A stretch of DNA of 64,000 bases, from positions 1 through 64,000 of the forward strand of contig NZ_JACHVQ010000006.1 in the NCBI RefSeq assembly GCF_014190805.1. Reading direction: 5' to 3'. The DNA is from Flexivirga oryzae (GTDB taxonomy: Bacteria > Actinomycetota > Actinomycetes > Actinomycetales > Dermatophilaceae). Below, one piece after another: positions 46,329 through 52,988 of this stretch. The notes beneath the pieces are model-generated. The model worked only from the letters and a program-made list of their open reading frames with translations, was not told the origin of the DNA and ran no database searches. The number at the start of each line of letters is the position of its first letter. The stretch's first letter is position 1. The position numbers and the translations under genes are program-made.

Positions 46329-46632
46329 GCGCGGTCACCTCCTGTTCGTCTTCGAGTCGCTCCCAGCGGTCGCCGGTCACGACGAACAACGCCTCGGAGT
46401 CGTGGCAGTAGATGCCGCTGCAGCCGAGCGCGTCATGGTCCACCAGCCCGTGCAGCTCGTGCGCGCCGACACGGGTAGGGCGACCCGCCTGCAGCTCGGC
46501 GACCTGGGAGCACCACCAGCAGCCGCCCGGAAGGTGCCAGCACTTGTCAGCGGCCCGGTAGTCCTCGACCAGCGCCGCGGCCAGGCCGGGCACCATGCGA
46601 CCACCTCGGCGGGCACCAGCACGGCGGGCCAT
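46318..46632 (-). CDS. Small Cys-rich element protein
   Basis: The 104-residue protein contains KCWHLPGGCWWCSQVAEL and CSGIYCHDSE, so five Cys and nearby His could bind zinc. The start at 46632 shares a base with the preceding stop (TGATG), and its end overlaps the tape-measure start by 11 bp. Position between terminase and tape measure would in a phage be occupied by head and tail genes, but no such similarity is visible. The function is unknown. Confidence 0.6.
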   Translation of the reverse strand: MARRAGARRGGRMVPGLAAALVEDYRAADKCWHLPGGCWWCSQVAELQAGRPTRVGAHELHGLVDHDALGCSGIYCHDSEALFVVTGDRWERLEDEQEVTAHAR

Positions 46633-46973
46633 CAGCTTGCCTCGTCGTCGTCGAGCACGGTCACCAGGTCATCAGCGGTACACAAGAAGCGGGTCTGAAA
46701 GTCGCGTCGCCAGTCATCGAACACGTTCCGGCTGTCGCGCTCGTCGAACAGCACACCCGCGATTGACTGCCCGGTCATCGTGACGTCATCGCCGCGCCGG
46801 TACCGAGCCAGCGACAGGCACCACGGGCACTGGTCCGCCGCGTTCAACTCGGGGTTGCCGCCCTCGAGGTTCCACCGGTGGCATACGGCGTCGTTGCGCT
46901 CCCATGTGGCGATCAGCCGTGCCCGCAGGCCCGGCACGCGCACCCCGGCGATGCCGCCGACACGCTTAGCCAT
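46632..46973 (-). CDS. Small element protein with CxxC motif, unknown
   Basis: ATG 46973 gives 113 residues; the longer upstream frame is a shadow of the terminase-like gene. The segment NDAVCHRWNLEGGNPELN followed by QCPWCLSLARYRRGDD suggests a metal-binding core. The C-terminal half is acidic and predicted helical. An HNH nuclease was considered, but the conserved His-Asn-His order is missing. It is coupled to the preceding gene. Confidence 0.6.
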   Translation of the reverse strand: MAKRVGGIAGVRVPGLRARLIATWERNDAVCHRWNLEGGNPELNAADQCPWCLSLARYRRGDDVTMTGQSIAGVLFDERDSRNVFDDWRRDFQTRFLCTADDLVTVLDDDEAS

Positions 46974-47383
46974 CAGCGGCCCGCCAGACCGGCGACGTTG
47001 CCGTGGTGCCGGGTCATCGCGGCACGGCGGGCGCTGTCCGACGTCGTGCGCGACCCGCGGGCCGTGGCTTCCTCGCCGGGGACGTCGAGCCGCACGCGCG
47101 CCAGCAGCCGGCCGCACGCCTCTCGGTGCTGGCGTAGCTCGGTGACCAGCGGGTGGATCGTCACCTGCCCGGCCGCACCCGTCGCGGTCACGGGGCGACC
47201 CAGCTGCGACCAGGCCTCATCCAGTTCGGCGGCCAGGTCCGCTTCTCGACACGCATCGAGCAGGTAGCGGGCCTCCTGCGACGTCGGGATCAGGTCGGCA
47301 TCCGCCATTTCGGCGGTCACGTCGCGCCACAAACGAGCGCCTTCGGTGCCCAAACCGCGGGGTTTGCGTGGCTTTGAGGTCAT
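46973..47383 (-). CDS. P27-like phage small terminase subunit
   Basis: The 136-residue protein resembles P27-family small terminases. Features are KPRGLGTEGARLWRDVTAEM at the start, LDACREADLAAELDEAW in the middle and VHPL-type HPLVTELRQHREACGRLLARV before a basic tail. Small terminases recognise packaging sites and recruit the large subunit. No large-terminase gene follows; this is the arrangement of phage satellites, which redirect a helper's packaging. AAAGGAAA precedes the start. The assignment rests on pattern resemblance and needs a profile search. Confidence 0.7.
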   Translation of the reverse strand: MTSKPRKPRGLGTEGARLWRDVTAEMADADLIPTSQEARYLLDACREADLAAELDEAWSQLGRPVTATGAAGQVTIHPLVTELRQHREACGRLLARVRLDVPGEEATARGSRTTSDSARRAAMTRHHGNVAGLAGR

Positions 47384-47722
47384 CTTGATGTTTCCTTTCG
47401 GAACGTTCGGAGCCGGTCTACGGCCGTAGATCGGCGGAATATCGCGGATATGGCATAGCGCCGGCCCATCCGTAGCTCTGGCGTCTCCGATGCACGGCCC
47501 GAGCAGTTAACTGCGGTCGCCTAGTGCCCTACGTGGGGGGCGGGCACTGCCCCACCCCATGACACTTAGGCATCCCTTCATATCAAATGTGAGCTAGTAC
47601 GTTGTTTCCGATCGGACACATACGCCGGGTGCTGCTGCCCTGTGCTTGCCTGCCTGCTCAGCCGGGCCGTCAGACGAGGTGCTGACCTGCACACGCCACC
47701 GAGCCGACCACGGCGCTCCCGG
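47384..47722. other. Intergenic region with a 14-bp palindrome
   Basis: This is the only stretch above 300 bp without a supported gene. It holds the perfect palindrome TCTACGGCCGTAGA (47417-47430) 34 bp upstream of the terminase-like start, plus an AT-richer part near 47580-47625. It probably contains the promoter and an operator for the terminase/tape-measure unit, and may contain a packaging site. No RNA gene was recognised. Confidence 0.5.
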
Positions 47723-48517
47723 TCACGGCCATGAGGTCAGGTCGTCCACGACCTGCGTGAAGAATCCACCGAGCAGCGTGAGCAGCGACGTGCATCCGCG
47801 CTGCGGGTCAGCCAGCTTGCGGTAGAGGGCGCGTGCCTCACCGAGCCCGCCTTGCGTGGCGTGCTGGTCGAGGACTGCGCCAATGGCCTGATCGAGGCTG
47901 GCTTGCGCGTAGGTCGCCTCGTGCCCGTCGTAGTGGCTGCGGATCCACAGTGACAGCCAGCCACCGCCTGCGACGAACCACGTGGTGAGCGCGTCATCGT
48001 TGGCGAGAGCGTCGGTCAGGTAGTCCCGGATCTTGCCCACGAACTGGTCGGGCTCCGTGCAGTTGGCCAACAGCATCTGCAGGTCTTCCTTCAGCCCGGC
48101 GATCCGTGCGAGCTGCACGACGTCCTCGGGCTGCGGCCGCGGCGGTAGAGCTGCGTCGGCTGCGGTGGTGACCATCTGCTGCAGCACGCGGCTGGCCGTG
48201 GTGCGCTGCGCGGTCAGCTGCGCCGTGTAGGACGCGAGGATCGATGCCTTGCGGGTCTGCTGCGCCTGCGGTGTGTACTGGCTGTTCGTCGCCTGCTCCG
48301 TTGCCAGCGCGTTGGCCATGTCGGACATAACCTGGTCGATGGCCGCGAGCGCTGTCTTGGCGGTGGCCCAGTCGGCTCGGATCTTCGGCAGGTACGCCGG
48401 CTCATCTTGGTCGATGGTGACCAGCGGCAGCGGCCGCGGCGGGATCGCACCATCGATGTAGTCGATCGATTCGGTCTTGACCTGCTGGTAGGTCTTCTCC
48501 AGTATTCCGACGCTCAT
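47723..48517 (-). CDS. Element protein, unknown (264 residues)
   Basis: ATG 48517 has AAGGAGAG upstream and overlaps the stop of the HTH gene (ATGA). The 264-residue product has a long helical middle (about residues 50-130, DWATAKTALAAIDQVMSDMANALATEQ). The C-terminal part is more hydrophobic (WFVAGGGWLSLWIRSHYDG and LLTLLGGFFTQVVDDL). I recognise no family. Size and helical content would fit a scaffold, a structural or a replication accessory protein; I cannot choose between them. Confidence 0.65.
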   Translation of the reverse strand: MSVGILEKTYQQVKTESIDYIDGAIPPRPLPLVTIDQDEPAYLPKIRADWATAKTALAAIDQVMSDMANALATEQATNSQYTPQAQQTRKASILASYTAQLTAQRTTASRVLQQMVTTAADAALPPRPQPEDVVQLARIAGLKEDLQMLLANCTEPDQFVGKIRDYLTDALANDDALTTWFVAGGGWLSLWIRSHYDGHEATYAQASLDQAIGAVLDQHATQGGLGEARALYRKLADPQRGCTSLLTLLGGFFTQVVDDLTSWP

Positions 48518-48903
48518 GATGCTCTCCTTGTCGGTATGTCGTGGGGGTCGATCAGGTAGTCCCTGCCGATCCGTGTGGCGGGCAGTTGCCCGCGGCTGAT
48601 CCGCTGACGGACCGCTCTTGTACCGATCCCGAGCGCTTGCGCGCATTGCTTCACAGTTAGAGCGTGGCCGGTCGGCGGCGTTGCCTCCAGTTCGTGTTCC
48701 TCGTGCGGAACAGCAGCGAGCAGGTCGTGCACGGCGGCCACGTACCGGAGCGCGCGCACCAGCTGATCTGCTTGTAGGACAGGCGGATTCCCGCGCGCCC
48801 GGTGCATCCCGTGTGCCCGATCGACTAGGGCAACGAGAAGGCGTGCGTCCTCGGCGTCGACGATGACGACCGGGCCGGCGCTGGACGGCTGCACGCTGAT
48901 CAC
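48514..48903 (-). CDS. HTH_17/excisionase-like DNA-binding protein
   Basis: The 129-residue protein ends in a MerR/AlpA-type winged helix: HALTVKQCAQALGIGTRAVRQRISRGQLPATRIGRDYLI. This is the typical length and ending of excisionase-like domains. The N-terminal half is an unrelated helical part. It is a candidate recombination directionality factor for the serine integrase, or a transcription activator as AlpA is in P4-like satellites. GTG 48903 overlaps the stop of the small gene before it. Confidence 0.75.
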   Translation of the reverse strand: MISVQPSSAGPVVIVDAEDARLLVALVDRAHGMHRARGNPPVLQADQLVRALRYVAAVHDLLAAVPHEEHELEATPPTGHALTVKQCAQALGIGTRAVRQRISRGQLPATRIGRDYLIDPHDIPTRRAS

Positions 48904-49034
48904 GACCGCGTGCGCCTCACATGCCCACGTGCCTGCGCGGCCTCAGCCATGCTCTGCAGCTGCGGCAGGTTGCCGACCTCCGGCGGCTTGGGCACCTGCC
49001 GGAACGCCTGACGGATGACCGCCTGCCCGGTCAT
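48900..49034 (-). CDS. 44-residue element protein
   Basis: ATG 49034 overlaps the stop of the preceding gene (ATGA), and its own TGA overlaps the next GTG (GTGA). That perfect chain of couplings is the main support. The product is basic at its end (ARGHVRRTRS), with VPKPPEVGNLPQLQSMAEAA in the middle. No function can be suggested. Confidence 0.5.
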   Translation of the reverse strand: MTGQAVIRQAFRQVPKPPEVGNLPQLQSMAEAAQARGHVRRTRS

Positions 49035-49264
49035 GGCGCATCGCCGCCTTGGCCGTCTCCTCGACGCCAGACCACGACGCCGCGGTAGACGGGGCAGGAT
49101 GCGTCGTGCTGGGTCTCCAACACGAACTCATTTGGGTCACCAGTGCGGTGCACGATGTTGACCGAATCGCAGTCCGGGCAGGTGCCTGGTCGCGGAACCT
49201 CGGCCGTGAGATCCAGATATAGCCCTGCGACGTCGAGCGGCTCCGGTTCGCGCTGGTCGCTCAC
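49031..49264 (-). CDS. Small zinc-ribbon-like element protein
   Basis: GTG 49264 gives 77 residues. The core CPDCDSVNIVHRTG, followed by the third Cys in DASCPVYRG, resembles a degenerate zinc ribbon. Such small proteins are common in actinophage early regions. It overlaps the WhiB-like gene upstream and the 44-residue gene downstream by 4 bp each. Confidence 0.6.
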   Translation of the reverse strand: MSDQREPEPLDVAGLYLDLTAEVPRPGTCPDCDSVNIVHRTGDPNEFVLETQHDASCPVYRGVVVWRRGDGQGGDAP

Positions 49265-49533
49265 GAGTCGACCTCCTTCTGCACCTTCCCGAAGCTGATG
49301 ACCCGACCTGCCCACGCGCCGTGCCAGACGAACGGCACGACACCGGCGCAGGTGTCCAGCACTGGACAGGTCGCGCATGCTCGTGCGGCGCGACGACAGG
49401 TCTCCGTGTCGTCAGCGGTGAACGATGCCCAGTGACCGCGACACGGGATCTGCTGACCACGCTCGTCGGCCGCCAGGAGAGCCTGGTCAAGGTCGTGCCA
49501 CGCCGCTGCCTCAGCGGCTCTGCGCGCGTTCAC
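49261..49533 (-). CDS. WhiB-like protein
   Basis: The 90-residue protein has the WhiB cysteine pattern: Cys31, then Cys53-x2-Cys56-x5-Cys62 (CATCPVLDTC), with an extra Cys46. It is followed by the turn HGAWAGR at the place of the usual G-[VI]-W-G-G motif. WhiB proteins bind a 4Fe-4S cluster and the sigma factor, and phage-encoded members can repress host whiB genes. GTG 49533 with AGGAAAG upstream is used; the frame continues upstream but the residues there look like noise. The C-terminus lacks a strongly basic tail, so DNA contact may be weak. Confidence 0.75.
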   Translation of the reverse strand: MNARRAAEAAAWHDLDQALLAADERGQQIPCRGHWASFTADDTETCRRAARACATCPVLDTCAGVVPFVWHGAWAGRVISFGKVQKEVDS

Positions 49534-49694
49534 GGTCGCCTGTCTTTCCTCTGCTGCCGGCGCCGTCGCTCGGCGTCGATGTCGGCCAGGGTCGGCCGTG
49601 GCATGTTGCGCTCGGCAAGCCACTTCTCGAGTTCTGCGGTGTTGCGGTAGCCGTAGAGCAACCGGGTCGGGATCTGTGCGAGCTGCTCGTGGTT
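49530..49694 (-). pseudogene. Possible coupled small gene without a good start
   Basis: A frame of 54 codons (HEQLAQIPTRLLYGYRNTAE, later WLAERNMPRPTLADID and a basic end) terminates at a TGA overlapping the WhiB GTG. The composition looks protein-like, but the frame opens directly after a stop and offers only TTG or a late ATG. It may be a truncated or frameshifted gene, or use a non-standard start. Confidence 0.35.
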
Positions 49695-49808
49695 TCATGT
49701 CACACACCCCCGACCAAGAACCGCGCCATTCCGCGGATTGGTGAGGGAAGGTGACGGTTGAATGCAACTTTCCCTATATCTCTCTCGCGTAAGAGTTGTC
49801 ATCGACCC

Positions 49809-51200
49809 TCACCAGCCCTCACCAGACGGGGCCGACACGATGCCCAGGCCGGGCCATACGCGCCGTCCGCCGATCGTCTTCTTCTCGAATCCGAGTCGTT
49901 CCAGCTCGCCGCTGAATGCCTTCTCACTCATCGGCTCTGCACCATCCGCCAGGGCGAATCTTTGCCACGCCGAATAGAGTTCGCGGGTCGACGCTCGCGC
50001 GCCGTGATCGTCCGGCCGGGTGACGTACTCGTCATCAGCCACGAACCGTGCGACCGGGTCGGATCGCCGCTGATACCCGTCCGTTGCGCGCAGCACCGTC
50101 TCGGGCTCACGCATCCCACCGCCGTCGAGGTAATCGAAGTAGCCCTCGATCGCCCACGACAGGACCGCGTCAGCGTGTAGCTTCAGCTGGTCCGGTAGCC
50201 CTGGATCGCGCTGCTCGGCAGGAACGATGACCTCAAACGGCACGACGCGGATGCGCCGCCACGTTGCCGGGTCGTTGCCCTTCACCTTGGGCTCGTGGTT
50301 GGTGACGTAGAGCAGCTGATGCGTTGGCGACCAGGTGACCGGTGGCTGGTAGAGGTTGCGCGCGGTCAGCTCGTCGCCGCCGGTCAACCGCTTCATCAGG
50401 GCTTCGTCGAGCTTGCGGCCCTCGTCGGTCTCCGAACCGACGACCAGGCGAGCACCGCGCAGCATCATCAGTTCCGGGCCGCCGATTCCACCGCGGTCCT
50501 TCACCATAAGGATGTCCGGATTGATCACGGTGGCGTAGTCGCCCATCGCGAAGCAGATCGCCCCATAGCAGGTGCCCTTGCCGTTCGCACCCGCGCCGAT
50601 CAGCACGGGGAACAAGTGCTCGCGGACGAGGCCGGCGACGCCCTGGCCGATGATGCGTTGCAGATACGCTCGCTCTGGCTCGTCGGGCAGCACCGTCTGC
50701 AGGAAGCCCGACCACACTGCCAGGTCGGCATCCGGTCGATACGCGGCCGTGGTGATCTTGCTCAACCGGTCGGCCGGGTCGTGCTCGCGCAACTGCCGGG
50801 TCCGCAGATCCAACGTTCCGTTGTCACAGTTCAGCAAGTACGGGTCGGCGTCCATGTCCCGGACTGTCACCGCGAATTCGACCAGCGCGGAAGCGATCTG
50901 CAGCACGCCGGAGATGCCGGCCGCGGACTCGCACGCCTTCACGTCGGCCCGCAGTTGCTTGTCACCGAGCGACTCGGCCAGCGCGTCGCGCAGGATCTGC
51001 AGCACGGCGCGACGGGCGTGCGCCTCGCCGTCGTCAACCTCCCACCGTTTGCCGGTCCAGTGGTGCCAGCCGATGCCGTGAACGTGCAGCAACGTGCCGT
51101 TGAAGTAGCGGGCGACCCGGTAGGCCATACGGACCTGTCCGGAGTGTTCCTCACCCATCTCGGTATCGGTAGGGAACTTCGGCTCGAAGGTCTCGGTCAT
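49809..51200 (-). CDS. Phage/plasmid SF3 helicase-primase (D5/P4-like)
   Basis: The 463-residue protein has an N-terminal D5_N-like region (about residues 25-190, with YLLNCDNGTLDLRT) and an SF3 helicase core. Walker A is GAGANGKGT (202-210), a Walker B-like strand is at about 251-257 (RLVVGSETDEG), and the sensor 1 Asn is in YVTNHEPKV. A winged-helix tail follows (STRELYSAWQRFALADG). It should unwind DNA for element replication. No zinc-ribbon primase or AEP domain is seen, so priming may depend on the host or helper. It is coupled to the gene before it. Confidence 0.88.
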   Translation of the reverse strand: MTETFEPKFPTDTEMGEEHSGQVRMAYRVARYFNGTLLHVHGIGWHHWTGKRWEVDDGEAHARRAVLQILRDALAESLGDKQLRADVKACESAAGISGVLQIASALVEFAVTVRDMDADPYLLNCDNGTLDLRTRQLREHDPADRLSKITTAAYRPDADLAVWSGFLQTVLPDEPERAYLQRIIGQGVAGLVREHLFPVLIGAGANGKGTCYGAICFAMGDYATVINPDILMVKDRGGIGGPELMMLRGARLVVGSETDEGRKLDEALMKRLTGGDELTARNLYQPPVTWSPTHQLLYVTNHEPKVKGNDPATWRRIRVVPFEVIVPAEQRDPGLPDQLKLHADAVLSWAIEGYFDYLDGGGMREPETVLRATDGYQRRSDPVARFVADDEYVTRPDDHGARASTRELYSAWQRFALADGAEPMSEKAFSGELERLGFEKKTIGGRRVWPGLGIVSAPSGEGW

Positions 51201-51466
51201 CGCGTCACCTCCGGCTTGTCGCCGGCGACCTCGGCCGCCCAATTCGGGCCCGTCGCGAGCGCCAGTACCCGAATCTTGAGCCACGCCAGCAGGTCCGCGG
51301 CATCGCGCAGCGCTTGCGTATCGAGTTCGTTCTCAAGCTGCCCGAGTCGGCCGTCGATGATCCCGCGCTGATACCCGGCCAACCATGCCGCCTGTCGATC
51401 GTCCATCGAGATGATTCCGTGCGTCGGGCACTGCGCCCCGCATGAGCAGGTCTGAGCGTTCGTCAT
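51197..51466 (-). CDS. Small element protein with Cys cluster, unknown
   Basis: The 89-residue protein starts MTNAQTCSCGAQCPTHGI; three Cys and a His in the first 16 residues could bind a metal. A helical remainder follows (RQAAWLAGYQRGIIDGRLGQ). It overlaps the helicase gene by 4 bp, which links it to replication functions, but no family is recognised. Confidence 0.6.
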   Translation of the reverse strand: MTNAQTCSCGAQCPTHGIISMDDRQAAWLAGYQRGIIDGRLGQLENELDTQALRDAADLLAWLKIRVLALATGPNWAAEVAGDKPEVTR

Positions 51467-51684
51467 CGCGGGTCCCCCTTGATCATGCGCACTGAGTAGC
51501 CGGACGCTTCGAGCAGTCCGAGCACGTCGTCAAGGCGCTCCCGGCGCAGCCAGGAGCACCGCGTGGCGCGATCACGTTGAGCTGGGATCCGTTGCGCGGA
51601 CAGCAGGTCCGCGATCCTTCCCCGCAGCGCAACATAACGTTCACTCGTGCCGTCGTAGACGGTCACATAGCCGCGGGTGCTCAT
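51463..51684 (-). CDS. Small basic element protein, unknown
   Basis: ATG 51684 overlaps the stop of the gene upstream (ATGA) and gives 73 residues. The product is rich in Arg (LRGRIADLLSAQRIPAQRDRAT, LRRERLDDVL), with a helical C-terminal half. A longer open frame reaches back into the upstream gene and is not used. The function is unknown. Confidence 0.55.
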   Translation of the reverse strand: MSTRGYVTVYDGTSERYVALRGRIADLLSAQRIPAQRDRATRCSWLRRERLDDVLGLLEASGYSVRMIKGDPR

Positions 51685-51890
51685 CGGGAACCTGCCATCC
51701 CGGATCGGCCCGCGCATCGCCAGCCGTAGCCGCGCTTGACAGCCTTCTCCGAGCGCAGGCGGCGACCACAGCGACGGCAGCGAGCACCATCGGAGTCCGG
51801 TACGCTGGAGTCAGATTCGCCCGCCTGCTGAATCTTCGGGAGGGCCGCCTTTTCGCCGGGGCGGTCCTCTTCTTCTATCCAGAACCTCAT
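51681..51890 (-). CDS. Small zinc-finger protein (DUF6011-like)
   Basis: The 69-residue protein carries ARCRRCGRRLRSEKAVKRGY followed by GWRC, the pattern of small phage zinc fingers classed as DUF6011 (CxxCGRxL, RGYG, C). The N-terminal half is acidic and probably flexible. It is coupled to both neighbours by 4-bp overlaps. A nucleic-acid binding role is likely but unproven. Confidence 0.65.
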   Translation of the reverse strand: MRFWIEEEDRPGEKAALPKIQQAGESDSSVPDSDGARCRRCGRRLRSEKAVKRGYGWRCAGRSGMAGSR

Positions 51891-52234
51891 CGGGCACTCA
51901 CCCGCCCGCCGTCGATGTTGCGCCAGGCTGCCTCGCCGGTCGGGTCGCTGTACGTCAGCCGGTAGTAAACCTCGTCGAACTGCGCACGCTGCACACGGTC
52001 GAGGGCAACGACGTTTGCCAGGTACTCACCGAACGAAACACCCTTGTCTGCAACGAGGTTCACGTAGTCGCGGCAGAGCCTGACCACCTTCGATGGCGAC
52101 AGGCGAACACTGCTGTTCTCGACCAGCGCGTGTGTCTGACGGATCAGCGCCTCGACCGACACCTTCTCTGCGGCTCGGTCCTCGTGGTTCGACCGGATGT
52201 TGCGAACGGCCTGCTCGGCCGCGGGGCGGCTCAC
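51887..52234 (-). CDS. Element protein, unknown (115 residues)
   Basis: GTG 52234 overlaps the stop of the leading gene. The 115-residue product is helical, with basic residues in its centre (SPSKVVRLCRDYVNLVADKG) and an aromatic end (FDEVYYRLTYSDPTGEAAW). No known domain is visible. It is the second gene of the leftward replication unit. Confidence 0.6.
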   Translation of the reverse strand: MSRPAAEQAVRNIRSNHEDRAAEKVSVEALIRQTHALVENSSVRLSPSKVVRLCRDYVNLVADKGVSFGEYLANVVALDRVQRAQFDEVYYRLTYSDPTGEAAWRNIDGGRVSAR

Positions 52235-52428
52235 CGTGCACCGCCCCTCAGCAGGACGGCCAGGCGGTCGCGCTGCTCGGGTGTCAGTGGCGGCGCTTCG
52301 TTGACGACGCGCTCGATGTGCTCGGCGAGACGCTCGGCTCTCAGTTGCCGACGTAGCTCAGTGACATCGGCGTTGGGGTCGCGGCGCTTGGCGTGCGCGA
52401 TCTGCGACCGGGTTTGAGTCCAGGACAT
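52231..52428 (-). CDS. First gene of leftward replication unit, 65 residues
   Basis: The 65-residue, highly charged helical protein (QIAHAKRRDPNADVTELRRQ) starts at ATG 52428. Its ribosome-binding site GGAGGG forms the 3' arm of a stem-loop at 52434-52477, so translation of this gene, and through coupling of those downstream, may be regulated by RNA structure. It could be a small DNA-binding or autoregulatory protein; there is no direct evidence. Confidence 0.6.
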   Translation of the reverse strand: MSWTQTRSQIAHAKRRDPNADVTELRRQLRAERLAEHIERVVNEAPPLTPEQRDRLAVLLRGGAR

Positions 52429-52433
52429 TCGGA

Positions 52434-52477
52434 AGCCCTCCGGGGCATGAGTGAATCCATGCCTCTACTGGAGGGCT
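52434..52477 (-). promoter_or_regulatory. Leader stem-loop enclosing the ribosome-binding site
   Basis: AGCCCTCC (52434-52441) pairs exactly with GGAGGGCT (52470-52477), and an inner GGCATG/CATGCC stem (52444-52449 with 52458-52463) adds 6 bp around an 8-base loop. On the minus-strand transcript the outer 3' arm contains the GGAGGG ribosome-binding site of the gene starting at 52428. Confidence 0.6.
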
Positions 52478-52607
52478 CTTTATCGGGGCGACGTACCAGC
52501 CTCGGACTCTTTGATCCCGGCCTGTATCGAGTCGGAGGCCGGCGCACCTGCGCTACTGCTAGTAAGACTACGCGATGAGTCCGACAATGCGCCAACGTGA
52601 CACGCGG

Positions 52608-52988
52608 TCAGTCCCGGTCGAGCGGAACATCCTTGATTCCAAGGGCTATCGCGTTGTCCACGATGCGCCGAAGGGACTCCTGCTGCAGTGGAACCCTCAG
52701 CTTGCATCGAGCGCACAAAAAGGCGTAGGTCAGGTGAGAACTGTCCTCGTCAGATCCGCGGAACGCGTTCAGATCGTCTGCAGCATGTCTGTATTCGACA
52801 TCGAATCCACCCAACTCGACACCGCGGAAAACGACCCGCTCATCCTCTGGCGCCCGGGCGACGTAGGCGATCGTCGTTGCCTTGTGGCCCGGACCATTGC
52901 CGCGAGACCCCGAGCACCGTAGGCGAATGATCGGCCAGCCCGGCGTCAGTCTTCCGAGCGGCGCTGGCTCGAACCGGCGGCGGCTCAC
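52608..52988 (-). CDS. Element protein coupled to the serine integrase, CxxC motif
   Basis: GTG 52988 overlaps the integrase stop (GTGA) and gives 126 residues. The C-terminal half has YAFLCARCKLRVPLQQESLR, a CxxC element followed by helices, and the N-terminal half looks beta-rich (TIAYVARAPEDERVVFRGVE). The opposite-strand frame of similar length was rejected. Coupling to the integrase suggests a partner in recombination or its control, but no family is recognised. Confidence 0.6.
   Translation of the reverse strand: MSRRRFEPAPLGRLTPGWPIIRLRCSGSRGNGPGHKATTIAYVARAPEDERVVFRGVELGGFDVEYRHAADDLNAFRGSDEDSSHLTYAFLCARCKLRVPLQQESLRRIVDNAIALGIKDVPLDRD

Noticed and set aside
46632..46973. HNH endonuclease next to the small terminase
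   Set aside because: Cys and His residues are present but the conserved His-Asn-His order is not.
52575..52922. Plus-strand frame of 115 codons
   Set aside because: The opposite strand has a better protein (CxxC motif) whose start overlaps the integrase stop, so this is a shadow.
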